A DNA stretch of 64,000 nt from an uncultured Porphyromonadaceae bacterium (GTDB lineage: Bacteria; Bacteroidota; Bacteroidia; Bacteroidales; Muribaculaceae), in the NCBI GenBank assembly GCA_905202215.1, contig CAJKRG010000002.1, forward strand, positions 1 through 64,000, read 5' to 3'. Under the pieces are notes generated by a model. The model was not told where the DNA came from. It saw nothing but the letters and a program-made list of their open reading frames with translations, and made no database searches. The translations under genes and the position numbers were made by a program. The stretch's first letter is position 1, and each line of letters starts with the position of its first letter. Below are positions 17,647 to 26,767 of this stretch, one piece after another.

Positions 17647-17689
17647 AAGCCGAAAAACTGACATTCTGACATTATTTAACGTTCGGCTT
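17647..17689. promoter_or_regulatory. Palindrome with tandem CTGACATT upstream of htpG
   Basis: Two exact copies of CTGACATT (17658-17673) stand head to tail inside the loop of an inverted repeat with arms AAGCCGAA (17647-17654) and TTCGGCTT (17682-17689). The element lies 53-95 bases upstream of the htpG start. I infer a possible stress-response operator; it could also act as a terminator-like hairpin. Confidence 0.4.
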
Positions 17690-17759
17690 TTGATAGGAAC
17701 GGCGCATCTGCGGGCGATGTTACGATTCGGCTGATGTAATGTTAAATTTGGTTAAGGCG

Positions 17760-17791
17760 TTTGGCGATTCCAAAAATAGTTTCTACCTTTG
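17760..17791 (+). promoter_or_regulatory. Promoter of the initiator tRNA gene
   Basis: A TTTG at 17760-17763 and TACCTTTG at 17784-17791, 20 bases apart, match the Bacteroidetes -33/-7 consensus (TTTG, TAnnTTTG). The expected start point is about 8 bases before the tRNA 5' end. This is the best two-part promoter in the window. Confidence 0.75.
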
Positions 17792-17805
17792 CACTACCAA
17801 AACAT

Positions 17806-17877
<72 letters not shown>

Positions 17878-17888
17878 CTAAAGAGTGA

Positions 17889-17922
17889 AAGCCGTCCGAA
17901 TCTTTTTCGAACGGCTTTTTGT
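17889..17922 (+). terminator. Terminator after the initiator tRNA
   Basis: Arms AAAGCCGTCCGAA and TTCGAACGGCTTT pair with a single mismatch around a short loop, followed by a T-run. It separates the tRNA from the MATE exporter gene. Confidence 0.8.
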
Positions 17923-17948
17923 TATCATAGATAGCAACGTTTACAGCT

Positions 17949-19343
17949 ATGACCGACTCGCAGATACAACCCAAAAGCAATCCCAACGATCTTGGCACGA
18001 AAACGATAGGGCAGCTTCTCCTGCAGTATTCCCTTCCGGCCATTGTCGCGAGTCTCGCCACGTCGCTTTATAATATCATCGACAGCATATTCATAGGCCG
18101 CGGCGTCGGGGCCATGGCTATCACCGGCCTGGCCATCACTTTTCCGCTGATGAATCTTGTGGTGGCTTTCTGTGTGCTTGTGGCTGTCGGAGGCGCGACG
18201 ATCTCGTCGATCTTCCTGGGACAGAAAAATCAGGAAAAAGCGTCTATGGTAGTGGGGAATGTGACGATTCTATGTCTTGTGCATTCCGTTTTCATCATGG
18301 CGGTAGGGCTGGCGTTTCTTGATCCTATTCTTTTCTTTTTCGGTGCTACTGACGAAACTATCGGGTATGCTCGCGAGTTCATGTTCATAATCATACTCGG
18401 CACTCCTGTCTCATATGTCTTTCTCGGGCTCAACAACCTTATGCGTGCCACAGGCTATCCGCGTAAGGCCATGGTGTCGGCGCTGCTTTCGGTGGCTGTC
18501 AATATCGTAGCTGCGCCTATTATGATTTTTGTGCTCGACTGGGGTATTGCCGGTGCTGCAATCGCCACTATAATGGGGCAGTTCGGAGCCTTTATATGGG
18601 TTCTGTGGCATTTCCTTTCGAAAAACAGTTATATCCATTTCACCCGCCGGTGCTGGAAACTTTCGGGCGAGTTGATAAAACGCATGTATTCCATCGGACT
18701 CTCGCCTTTCCTGATGAACTGCTGCGCCTGTCTGGTGGTGGTTTTCATAAACAAGGCACTCCTTGAGAACGCCGGTGCCGACGGCAATCTTGCTGTCGGC
18801 GCATATGGGATCATTAACCGTACGACCATGTTCTTCGTCATGATAATATTCGGTATCACCCAGGGCATGCAGCCGATACTTGGATATAACTTTGGTGCGG
18901 CAAACTGGCCGAGAGTGAGCGCCACTCTCAAAAAGGGAATTATACTTGCCACGGCCGTGGCAAGTATAGGGTGGGCGGCTACAGAATTGTTCCCCGACGC
19001 GATCAGTAATCTCTTTACAACCGACAAGGGTATGATCGGAATTGCGCGAAGCGGTTTCCGTATTTTCTTCATATTTTATCCTCTTGTGGGCGCGCAGATA
19101 GTGATCCAGAACTATTTCCAGTCCATAGGCAAACCTAAGCTGTCCATATTTCTGTCGCTTACGCGTCAGCTTATCTTTCTTGTACCGCTGTTGTGGCTTT
19201 TGCCGCCGCACTATGGCGTGAATGGAGTCTGGATAGCCATGTGCAGCAGCGATTTCATTGCTTTCGTTCTTGCCCTCGTCACCGTCCTTATAATGAACCG
19301 GCGTCTTTCCCGCCATCTCAACAGCATACGAACCCATGCCTGA
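17949..19343 (+). CDS. MATE family efflux transporter
   Basis: A 464-residue inner-membrane protein with about 12 hydrophobic segments in two repeats of six, preceded by a soluble stretch of 25 residues. Each half begins with the MATE pattern (LPAIVASLATSLYNIIDSIFIGRGVG in pieces; in the second half GLSPFLMNCCACLVVVFINKALLENAG). MATE proteins export cationic drugs or metabolites by sodium or proton antiport; substrate is unknown. The last 8 bases overlap the start of the FAD oxidoreductase gene, so both are translated from one message. Confidence 0.92.
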   Translation: MTDSQIQPKSNPNDLGTKTIGQLLLQYSLPAIVASLATSLYNIIDSIFIGRGVGAMAITGLAITFPLMNLVVAFCVLVAVGGATISSIFLGQKNQEKASMVVGNVTILCLVHSVFIMAVGLAFLDPILFFFGATDETIGYAREFMFIIILGTPVSYVFLGLNNLMRATGYPRKAMVSALLSVAVNIVAAPIMIFVLDWGIAGAAIATIMGQFGAFIWVLWHFLSKNSYIHFTRRCWKLSGELIKRMYSIGLSPFLMNCCACLVVVFINKALLENAGADGNLAVGAYGIINRTTMFFVMIIFGITQGMQPILGYNFGAANWPRVSATLKKGIILATAVASIGWAATELFPDAISNLFTTDKGMIGIARSGFRIFFIFYPLVGAQIVIQNYFQSIGKPKLSIFLSLTRQLIFLVPLLWLLPPHYGVNGVWIAMCSSDFIAFVLALVTVLIMNRRLSRHLNSIRTHA

Positions 19344-20901
19344 AACATTAGATCTCCGCGTAGATCCCGCGACTGCAGCGACACCGGCACTTCTTGCCGT
19401 GCGGTGTGCACGTGAACTCCATATCGGTAAAGACCGTATAGCCCGTGTCGATATAACGCGTCGCTCCATAGACGCTCGCCAACGCAATGTTGTGGTAAAT
19501 CTTACGGTTAAAGTACATATTGATACCGTCGACGAGGAGGCGGTAGCTTTTGTGCCTGTGGAATACCGCCCCGTCGCCGGCACGAGACAGGCTATAGTGG
19601 TCGGCGCCGGCCCGGCCGGACTGTTTGCCGCTCTCGAACTTATCGAGGCGGGTATCAGACCTATAGTTCTCGAACGGGGCAAAGATGTGGATTCGCGCCG
19701 GCGCGACATGGTCGCTATCAGCCGTACAGGTACAGTAGATCCTGATTCGAACTACTGCTTCGGCGAGGGGGGGGCAGGGGCATACTCCGACGGCAAGCTC
19801 TATACCCGCAGCAAAAAGCGCGGACCCGTAGACAAAGTACTCAAAATTCTGCATCAGCACGGTGCCCAGTCCGAGATACTTGTAGACGCTCATCCGCATA
19901 TCGGCACCGACCGTCTCCCCGCTGTCATCAAGGCTATACGCGAAACCATCATAGCCTGCGGAGGCGAAGTGCATTTCGGTACGAAAGTGACCGGATTGCT
20001 GATGTCGGACTGTCGTGTGAACGGTGTGATAACCGCCGACGGACACGAGTGGAGAGGGCCGGTGATACTCGCCACAGGCCATTCGGCGCGCGACGTCTAT
20101 CACATGCTTGCCGACAGCGGAATCACGATCGAGCCTAAAGGCATAGCTGTAGGCGTGCGCCTCGAGCATCCGCAGGAGCTTATAGACCGTATCCAGTATC
20201 ATTCACCGAAAGGACGCGGCAAATATCTGCCGGCGGCTGAATACAGCATGCTTACGCGTGTCGATGACCGTGCTGTATATTCGTTCTGCATGTGTCCGGG
20301 CGGATATATCATACCTGCGGCAAGCGCTCCGGGCCAGCTTGTGGTCAACGGCATGTCGCCCGCCAACCGCGGCACCCGCTGGGCGAACTCTGGTATGGTG
20401 GTGGAGATATTGCCCGAAGATATTCCCGATGCTGCCGATCCAAAGGAAAACGCACTCAAGATGATGCGTTTTCAGGAAAAAATCGAAAATGATTTTTTCG
20501 AGGCCTCGGGCCATACGCAACAGGCTCCCGCACAACGCATGGCCGATTTTGTCGAAGGGCGGCTGTCGGAGACTCTCCCCCGGTCATCCTATCCTCCCGG
20601 TCTCATCAGTGCCCGTGTCGACAAGTTGCTTCCTCCCGGGGTGTATCGCCGGCTTCGTGAAGGTTTTAGAGTCTTCGGGACCAAGCAGCGCGGATTTCTT
20701 ACAAATGAGGCTGTGCTGATCGGCGACGAGACACGCACATCATCACCTGTACGCATACCCCGCGACCGCGAGACCATGCGGCATATCGCCGTCGAAGGGC
20801 TATATCCCTGCGGCGAGGGTGCGGGCTATGCCGGAGGCATAGTCTCGGCTGCCATCGACGGCATGGCTGTCGCCCGTGCTATTGCGGCTGAGAACTCCTG
20901 A
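19336..20901 (+). CDS. FAD-dependent oxidoreductase (COG2509-type)
   Basis: A 521-residue flavoprotein. An N-terminal alpha/beta domain of about 85 residues precedes the FAD-binding Rossmann motif VGAGPAGLFAALEL near residue 92. The segment NYCFGEGGAGAYSDGKLYTR is the family signature, and the C-terminal CGEGAGYAGGIVSAAIDGM segment closes the FAD site. These widely conserved dehydrogenases are described as uncharacterised FAD-dependent proteins; the electron partner is unknown. It overlaps the MATE gene by 8 bases and its 3' end overlaps the convergent response-regulator gene by 23 bases. Confidence 0.88.
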   Translation: MPETLDLRVDPATAATPALLAVRCARELHIGKDRIARVDITRRSIDARQRNVVVNLTVKVHIDTVDEEAVAFVPVEYRPVAGTRQAIVVGAGPAGLFAALELIEAGIRPIVLERGKDVDSRRRDMVAISRTGTVDPDSNYCFGEGGAGAYSDGKLYTRSKKRGPVDKVLKILHQHGAQSEILVDAHPHIGTDRLPAVIKAIRETIIACGGEVHFGTKVTGLLMSDCRVNGVITADGHEWRGPVILATGHSARDVYHMLADSGITIEPKGIAVGVRLEHPQELIDRIQYHSPKGRGKYLPAAEYSMLTRVDDRAVYSFCMCPGGYIIPAASAPGQLVVNGMSPANRGTRWANSGMVVEILPEDIPDAADPKENALKMMRFQEKIENDFFEASGHTQQAPAQRMADFVEGRLSETLPRSSYPPGLISARVDKLLPPGVYRRLREGFRVFGTKQRGFLTNEAVLIGDETRTSSPVRIPRDRETMRHIAVEGLYPCGEGAGYAGGIVSAAIDGMAVARAIAAENS

Positions 20902-21574
20902 CCGCCAGCATGTAGCCGAAACCGCGCTGGTTGATGATGGAAATAGACGGATCGTGGCGCAGTGCGCGGCGCAGTTTGTGGATGTAGCCGTGCAGCGAGT
21001 TGCGGTTGCTTGGCTCGTCTCGCTGCCATACGGCGATCATGAGCTGCGAGGCGTCGACGGTTTTTCCGATGTTTGTTGCGAGATGTTCCAGGATCCGGGC
21101 TTCAAAATATGATAATTCGACTTCGTTGTCATCGAAAGACAGCATCTGAGTCGATATATTGAATCTATAAGCGCCTATTTTGAAGATTACGTCATTGCTG
21201 CGGTCGCTATGGAACCGGCGTAAAAGAGACTTTATCCTCACAATCAGTTCCCGCAGCTCGAACGGTTTTCTGAGATAATCGCTGGCGCCTGCCTCAAACC
21301 CTTCTTCGACGTCATCGATGGTGCTTTTTGCTGTCAGAAACAATATCGGTACGGATGGCGCAAGTCGACGTATCTCTTTAGCGAGTGAAAATCCGTCCAT
21401 TTTCGGCATCATGACGTCGGCCACTACTATATCGGCTCTATAGTTCCTGAATTTTTCGAGACCGTCGGCTCCGTCGGCGGCGGTGAGCACCTCATAGCCC
21501 TGATTCCTGAGTGTGTCGGCCACGATCAACGCGAGATCGGCCTCGTCTTCGACAAAAAGTATCTTAGGACTCAT
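20879..21574 (-). CDS. OmpR-family response regulator (RprY-like)
   Basis: A 231-residue two-component regulator. The receiver domain has the acidic pair near residue 10, the phospho-acceptor Asp53 in VADVMMPKMDG, Thr81 and Lys103. Residues about 130-228 form a winged-helix DNA-binding domain of the OmpR/PhoB type (ILEHLATNIGKTV, LHGYIHKLRRALRHD). It overlaps the sensor kinase gene by 11 bases and is its cognate partner. It resembles Bacteroides RprY; the target is probably the divergent outer-membrane gene, judged from the repeats at 23033-23070. Confidence 0.92.
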   Translation of the reverse strand: MSPKILFVEDEADLALIVADTLRNQGYEVLTAADGADGLEKFRNYRADIVVADVMMPKMDGFSLAKEIRRLAPSVPILFLTAKSTIDDVEEGFEAGASDYLRKPFELRELIVRIKSLLRRFHSDRSNDVIFKIGAYRFNISTQMLSFDDNEVELSYFEARILEHLATNIGKTVDASQLMIAVWQRDEPSNRNSLHGYIHKLRRALRHDPSISIINQRGFGYMLAVRSSQPQ

Positions 21575-22991
21575 TACTCCTGAATTTTATGATGAATACC
21601 GAACCCTCGCCTTCGCGGCTGCGCACATTTATGCTCCATCCCATTTTATCGAGTATGCTCCTGACGTAATAGAGTCCGATCCCGTATCCTCTCACTTCCT
21701 GGATATTGCCGTTGGGAACGCGATAAAACTTATTGAACAGAAACGGTATCGATTTGGCGGGGATGCCGATTCCGTTGTCGGTTACGCTTATGCCGTTGTG
21801 GCTGCATTTCACGCTTATTCTGACACTCTCGCCTGAATATTTGATAGCATTGTCAATAAGATTGTTGAGGACATTGGACAAATGGGACTTATCGGCTTCT
21901 ACGGTCAGTGCGGGATCTGACTCTGTCTCGATTTCGATCGGCTTGTCGCTTCTCATGCGCTGTGCGGCTGCGATATCTTCGATGAATGGTCTCAGATGTA
22001 TTGTTTCCGGTTTAAACTGCATGGTCTTGCGCCGTTCCATACTTATGGCAAGGATATTTTCGACGAGTTCGCCGAGGCGCTTCAACTGCCTGTTGGCTAT
22101 GGTGAGATATGTTTCCCGCTTAGCAGGATCGCGGTCGGTGCCGTAGTTGAGCAGGGCATCGTTGGCCGAATAGGCGATAGCGATAGGTGTTTTCAGTTCA
22201 TGAGTCATATTGCTTACGAAATCATCCTTCATCTCCTCGAGAGTGCGTAGCTTCGACACGGTGCGGAAAAGGTATATGAAAGCCATTGTGAAGGTCGCCA
22301 TAAGAAGAAATATCGTTACTATCACTCCGGCCATCTCTGAAAGGATATGGCGGGTGAGCGGGGTCATATATGCCCGATAGCGCAATCCGGATTCAGGATT
22401 GAAGCATAGTGAAAATTCATCGTAGCCAGACATGCCTTTAGGCGAATGTGCGTTGCCACGTATTATCTCACCATCCGCGCCGACAACCTCTACAGCAAGG
22501 AAATCGGGATATATGTGTCTGTCTGCCAGACGTTCGAGCAGAATGCTATCCATTATCGCCAGATTGAAATCCACATATGGGTCCATGGTCTCGTGCATCT
22601 GTTGGCTCATTTCGTTGACCATCTGGTTGGTATACGACCTGTCTCGGCGCAGTGGATTCTTGCGAACGGATTTTTCGCCGTTTTTGCCTGTCGATGATGT
22701 TACAAAATTTCCGTTTTCGTCTTTAACGCCGCTTATTTCGCCCTGCCGTTCTGTTACTAAAGTGTCACCGGGTATGCCGGCGGCCTTCTGTGCGGCGATT
22801 GCTGCACGATGGTTACGGTCTGAGCGCTCCCACATGTCATCGATGTCGGCATCGGCAATTGCTGTCATTACCTGCCGCTCGACATCGCTGCGTATCGAGC
22901 GATAAAGACTGGCGAGATAGTAGATATTGCAGCAGAAAATCACTGCAATGACTGCAATAAACGATATGGAAATAGCCTTGAATCTTTTCAT
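21564..22991 (-). CDS. Sensor histidine kinase (RprX-like)
   Basis: A 475-residue membrane sensor kinase. ATG 22991 is chosen; the upstream TTG adds only six residues. One membrane helix is at residues 5-27, a periplasmic sensor domain of about 200 residues follows, and a second helix lies near 228-252. The cytosolic part shows the H-box MTHELKTPIAIA, N-box NNLIDNAIKYS, G1 DNGIGIP and G2 GYGIGLYYV. No HAMP domain is evident. The stop codon overlaps the response-regulator start by 11 bases. The sensed signal is unknown. Confidence 0.93.
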   Translation of the reverse strand: MKRFKAISISFIAVIAVIFCCNIYYLASLYRSIRSDVERQVMTAIADADIDDMWERSDRNHRAAIAAQKAAGIPGDTLVTERQGEISGVKDENGNFVTSSTGKNGEKSVRKNPLRRDRSYTNQMVNEMSQQMHETMDPYVDFNLAIMDSILLERLADRHIYPDFLAVEVVGADGEIIRGNAHSPKGMSGYDEFSLCFNPESGLRYRAYMTPLTRHILSEMAGVIVTIFLLMATFTMAFIYLFRTVSKLRTLEEMKDDFVSNMTHELKTPIAIAYSANDALLNYGTDRDPAKRETYLTIANRQLKRLGELVENILAISMERRKTMQFKPETIHLRPFIEDIAAAQRMRSDKPIEIETESDPALTVEADKSHLSNVLNNLIDNAIKYSGESVRISVKCSHNGISVTDNGIGIPAKSIPFLFNKFYRVPNGNIQEVRGYGIGLYYVRSILDKMGWSINVRSREGEGSVFIIKFRSNES

Positions 22992-23032
22992 GGCAGCAAA
23001 AATAAGCAAAAAATCTCCTCACCACCATACAT

Positions 23033-23070
23033 TTAAGACTAAATAAGCATGGGCTTAAGACTAAATAAGC
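23033..23070. promoter_or_regulatory. Tandem direct-repeat operator between kinase and OMP genes
   Basis: The 16-mer TTAAGACTAAATAAGC occurs twice, at 23033-23048 and 23055-23070, with a 22-base period (two helical turns). Within it, TAAG half-sites fall at 23034, 23044, 23056 and 23066, spaced 10-12 bases. This is how OmpR/PhoB-type regulators bind. It lies just upstream of the outer-membrane gene promoter, where an activator would sit. Confidence 0.6.
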
Positions 23071-23102
23071 CGGGATGGGCGGAGGATATAGGACTTCCGG
23101 AC

Positions 23103-23110
23103 TAATTTTG
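23103..23110 (+). promoter_or_regulatory. Predicted promoter -7 element of the TonB-plug OMP gene
   Basis: TAATTTTG, a perfect TAnnTTTG match, 22 bases before the ATG at 23133. No TTTG -33 box is seen at the usual distance, which suits an activator-dependent promoter served by the repeats at 23033-23070. Confidence 0.5.
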
Positions 23111-23132
23111 CCGGAAAAGGAAAAATAACAGT

Positions 23133-25172
23133 ATGAAAGGATTAGCATTGTTGTTGGCTGCAGTCCCGGGAATAGCCGCTTTCAGTCAGACCACGGAAAT
23201 GCCCGACAGTATACAGCCGCAGGAACTTGGTGAGGTTATCGTAAAGGGTGATAAGCCGCAGATCGGGAGCCATGACGGTACACTTGTTGTGGATCTTCCG
23301 GAGATTGTGAAGGATAAACCGGTGACAAACATTCTCGAAGCGCTTGGCTATGTACCCGGTGTGATCAGTAATAACGGTATGATAGGGCTGAACGGAGCCT
23401 CGGAAGTAACCATTATTCTGAATGGCGAACTGACAAACATGCCTGTTCAGAATCTCTATCAACTATTGTATTCAATGCCTGTCGACCGTCTCAAAAATGT
23501 CGAGATCATGTATGCTGCCCCTGCCAAGTATCATGTCAGCGGAGCGGTGATAAACATCGTGCTCAAAACTCCCCGTCCTATCGACGGACTGACCGGACAG
23601 GTGCAGTCGGCCTATAATCAGGCCCGTTATGCCTCTTATTCTGGCTGCGTGGCAGCGACATACGCCATGCGCGACTGGACATTCGATGTGAACTGGTCGC
23701 TGTCCCGCAACAGAACATGGAGCCGTCAGGAAACGTATTCGAATCATCTCACCGGCAACACCCGTACCATGATAGAGGACGATATGCGTCAGCGCGGCAG
23801 CGATATATCGAATCTTATCTATACGTCGGTATCTTATAAAACTTTTAAACTGGTATATAATGGACAGATCTGTTCCGACCGCAAGAGCAAGAGTCTGTCA
23901 ACGGGCACTTTCGGCGATTATGTGAACAGCTATTCATATCTTTCGCCCACGGGCTATCATAATTTGCTTGCGAGGTATAGCGCTCCGTTCGGACTGACGG
24001 TGGGCACCGATTATACGTCGTACAGTGAGGATCGTGAGCAAAAGCTGTCGAAAGGAAGTTCCGGACTTGTCGAGGCTACGAATCACCAGAGTATAAACCG
24101 CTATCATGCATATGCCGATCAGCAGCATGACCTGGGATGCTGGCAGCTCAATTACGGTATCGAATATCAGCATTCCGACGATCATAGTCGTCAGAGCTAT
24201 ACCGTCCCACCGCGAGAAGGTTTCGACGATGTGCTGACAGAAGATGTGGCCGACGCTTATATAGGCGTGCAGGCGTCATTGGAAGATGGGCTGTCGTTTT
24301 CGGCATCAGCAAAGGCGGAATACTTCCACAATGATTATCAGCATAACTGGAATTTCGTTCCGCAGCTTGGAGCCACCTACTATAAGACTCCGAAGAGCAT
24401 TTTCCAGCTAAGCCTCACTTCGCAACGCGTCTATCCGCAATACTGGGAATTGCATGGGGCCACAGCTTATGTCAACGATTATTCTGCCATCGCGGGTAAT
24501 CCGGCTTTGCAGCCTTATATGAATTATTCGGGTCAGCTGAACTATATCCTGAATCAGAAATATGCGGCGACCTTCTATGTGCTGTATGCCGATAAATATG
24601 CCGTTCAGCTGCCGTATCAGAAGTCCGATGATCTGCATTTGCTTTTCCAGACCGTAAATATGGATTTTTCGCGCACTGTCGGGTTACAGTTGCATGCTCC
24701 GATCGATATAGGAACGGTTTTCAATACTATCGTCGTGGCCAATATCATGAATAAACGCGAAAAGGCCCGTCGTTTTCACGATATAAGTTTCGACAATAAG
24801 AAATGGGGCTTCTATGGATCTCTCAACAACACCGTCAGGTTCTCTTCTTCGTGTCCGGTCTCATTATCGGTAGATGTGGCGTATATCACAGGCCAGATCC
24901 AGGGGCCGGGACGCTTCAATTCGTTCTGGAAGGTCGATGCCGGCGTAAAATGGCAGTTCGGGCGCAAGCGCTGCTGCGAGATCGATCTGAAGTGCAACGA
25001 TATATTCAATACGTGGAATCCCCGTCTTACCATCGATGACGCAGGTCAGGATTATAGAATGATTGCCCACGAAATGGAGCGGAATCTTAAACTTTCGTTT
25101 ATCTGGCGATTCAACGGTTTCAAACCGAAAGACACAAGTGTCGATACATCTCGCTTCGGCACAGGCAGGTGA
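23133..25172 (+). CDS. TonB-plug outer-membrane beta-barrel protein
   Basis: A 679-residue outer-membrane protein. A signal peptide covers about residues 1-18 (cleavage near FSQ). Residues about 25-150 are a TonB-dependent receptor plug (LGEVIVKGDKPQI, then ALGYVPGVISNNGMIGLNGASEVTIILNG), and the rest is a barrel of the OMP_b-brl_3 type with many aromatic strand ends. No N-terminal carboxypeptidase-like domain and no SusD partner are present, so it is not a standard glycan SusC. The divergent two-component system and the repeats upstream suggest it is that system's target. Confidence 0.85.
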   Translation: MKGLALLLAAVPGIAAFSQTTEMPDSIQPQELGEVIVKGDKPQIGSHDGTLVVDLPEIVKDKPVTNILEALGYVPGVISNNGMIGLNGASEVTIILNGELTNMPVQNLYQLLYSMPVDRLKNVEIMYAAPAKYHVSGAVINIVLKTPRPIDGLTGQVQSAYNQARYASYSGCVAATYAMRDWTFDVNWSLSRNRTWSRQETYSNHLTGNTRTMIEDDMRQRGSDISNLIYTSVSYKTFKLVYNGQICSDRKSKSLSTGTFGDYVNSYSYLSPTGYHNLLARYSAPFGLTVGTDYTSYSEDREQKLSKGSSGLVEATNHQSINRYHAYADQQHDLGCWQLNYGIEYQHSDDHSRQSYTVPPREGFDDVLTEDVADAYIGVQASLEDGLSFSASAKAEYFHNDYQHNWNFVPQLGATYYKTPKSIFQLSLTSQRVYPQYWELHGATAYVNDYSAIAGNPALQPYMNYSGQLNYILNQKYAATFYVLYADKYAVQLPYQKSDDLHLLFQTVNMDFSRTVGLQLHAPIDIGTVFNTIVVANIMNKREKARRFHDISFDNKKWGFYGSLNNTVRFSSSCPVSLSVDVAYITGQIQGPGRFNSFWKVDAGVKWQFGRKRCCEIDLKCNDIFNTWNPRLTIDDAGQDYRMIAHEMERNLKLSFIWRFNGFKPKDTSVDTSRFGTGR

Positions 25173-26153
25173 TTACCTTACAGACAGAGTATCGCCGCTT
25201 AGATCTACTTCGAAGAAGTGCGGCTGACGGTGGTAGTATCCGCGGCTGTCGTCGTGGCTGTGTACAGACATGAGTGTCCGGCCGTCGAATGTACGGAAGA
25301 GCATGCCGTGGCCGTAATTCGGAGGTGTGATGGGCTGCGTCTGCTGGCTCCACGGGCCATTGAGCGTACCGCTTTCAGAATAAGCTACCCCCTGTGTATA
25401 TACATCGTATATCCAGCTTGTCCAGAGCATGCCGAGACGTCCGTTTTCAGTCCTGAAAAGGAATGGGCCGTCGGTCACACGGTTCGGGCCTTCCTTGCCT
25501 TCCACGATCTCACGGCTCCATGGAGAGTCGGAAGCGCGGAAAAGTATGCAGCTTTCGCCTGTCGATGTCGAGAGGTCCGGTTCAAGTTCTATTTTCTCAA
25601 TGGTGCCATTCCAGTTCTGAAGCCATTCCCAGCAGTAGACCATATAGGGCTTTCCGTCGGTATCTATCCAGAAAGTGCCGTCGAGCGTGAGTTTGTCGGC
25701 AGGCAGAATTAGTTTGTCGGATATCGGACGATAGGGGCCGTCGGGTGTGTCAGCCACAAGAATGTGTGAGGCCCGGCGTTCGAGCCGTGCACCCTTGAAT
25801 GTGCCTATACTGTCGGCCTGATTGGTGAATGTGGCGAAGTAGTAGTATTTCCCGTTATATTGATGTAGTTCTGCCGCCCATATCATAGGGTGTGGCCCCA
25901 TCCATGAAGTTGTGTCGATCTCCACTACATCGTAAGGGCCGGCCCACATTTCGAGATTTTTGCTTTTCCACAATTTGCCTCCGGTGCCTGTCATGTAGTA
26001 GGTCTGTGAGGCAGAATCAGCAAGCACGAAGGGATCGCTGAGCACAATCGAATCGATCGGAGTGGTGTACTCGTTTTCAGTGGTCGCTCTGTCGTCTGTC
26101 TTGTTGGCACAGGAAGCCAGCAGGATCAGCAAAAAAGGCAGAAATCTTTTCAT
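25173..26153 (-). CDS. Glycoside hydrolase family 43 lipoprotein
   Basis: A 326-residue lipoprotein; lipobox LLASC with Cys at residue 15. The five-bladed propeller of GH43 is indicated by the catalytic-base segment SDPFVLADSASQTYYM, the pKa-modulating Asp in LTLDGTFWIDTDGKPYMVY, and the general-acid Glu in the GKEGPNRVTDGPFL segment. GH43 enzymes remove arabinose, xylose or galactose from plant polysaccharides; specificity cannot be read. Its stop codon abuts that of the convergent outer-membrane gene with no spacer. Confidence 0.88.
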   Translation of the reverse strand: MKRFLPFLLILLASCANKTDDRATTENEYTTPIDSIVLSDPFVLADSASQTYYMTGTGGKLWKSKNLEMWAGPYDVVEIDTTSWMGPHPMIWAAELHQYNGKYYYFATFTNQADSIGTFKGARLERRASHILVADTPDGPYRPISDKLILPADKLTLDGTFWIDTDGKPYMVYCWEWLQNWNGTIEKIELEPDLSTSTGESCILFRASDSPWSREIVEGKEGPNRVTDGPFLFRTENGRLGMLWTSWIYDVYTQGVAYSESGTLNGPWSQQTQPITPPNYGHGMLFRTFDGRTLMSVHSHDDSRGYYHRQPHFFEVDLSGDTLSVR

Positions 26154-26190
26154 GGCATGGTATTATAGGAAGTATTCCGTTTGAGGAATA

Positions 26191-26652
26191 TCAGTCGATG
26201 ATGTCGGAGAGTCCGGCTTCGACGGCAGTGGAACAGATGGCACGCATTTCGTCGTATTCTGCCCATTCCGGATCATTTTCAGCATAGATTTTCAGAGGCA
26301 GCGGCGGGAAAGGAGCAAGAGTCCGGTTCAGGAAACTGCCGAAAACGTCTGTGCTGAAAGTATAGAACACCCAGTTACGCTCGCCCGCTCCGGTGTATAT
26401 TCCCGTGAGTAGAGCTGTGTTTTTCCCTTTGAGAGCTTCTTCGAAAGCTTCGGTTATTTTTTCGAGCATTTCGGCATCTTGTTCTCCGGGGAAGCCGAGT
26501 TCGCCTTCGGGAGTATAAGGCAATGTCACTTCCACACGGATACTGTTTCTTTCGCGTGAGCGATATTTCTCGACATCTATCCGGCCGGTCACAATTATTG
26601 TGCGGCCTTCATCATCGGACGCGGGAAACGTAAACCATTCGTTTTTAGCCAT
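26191..26652 (-). CDS. DUF695 domain-containing protein
   Basis: A 153-residue soluble protein without signal peptide. The N-terminal EWFTFPASDDEG and RDxx-rich beta segment, the central LTGIYTGAGERNWVFYT segment and the ENDPEWAEYDEM segment near the C-terminus match DUF695 proteins, which have no known function. It lies between the GH43 gene and the RNase P RNA gene; an AT-rich repeat lies upstream. Confidence 0.82.
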   Translation of the reverse strand: MAKNEWFTFPASDDEGRTIIVTGRIDVEKYRSRERNSIRVEVTLPYTPEGELGFPGEQDAEMLEKITEAFEEALKGKNTALLTGIYTGAGERNWVFYTFSTDVFGSFLNRTLAPFPPLPLKIYAENDPEWAEYDEMRAICSTAVEAGLSDIID

Positions 26653-26767
26653 GTGCAGAAGTGGAATTTTATAAATTGATAATTTATGATGAAGAATTTA
26701 TAACTTATGGATAGAGGTCTTGTCGGAGAGCTTCTAATTATAAATTCTCAATTCTTAATTATAAAAA
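26653..26767. repeat. AT-rich intergenic tract next to rnpB 3' end
   Basis: About 115 bases made largely of TTTATAA, AATTTATGATGAAG and TTCTAATTATAAATTCTCAATTCTTAATTATA-like units (quoted in parts), arranged as loose inverted repeats around a GC-richer core. It resembles the tracts at 6511-6592 and 27146-27245. No coding potential or clear promoter is seen in it. Confidence 0.4.

Noticed and set aside
18411..19709. A 432-codon minus-strand open frame opposite MATE and FAD genes
   Set aside because: It spans the junction of two recognised plus-strand genes and has an Arg/Ser-rich composition typical of antisense frames.
22992..23132. The direct repeats as the beginning of a CRISPR array
   Set aside because: Only two repeats of 16 bases with a 6-base spacer; no cas gene in the window.
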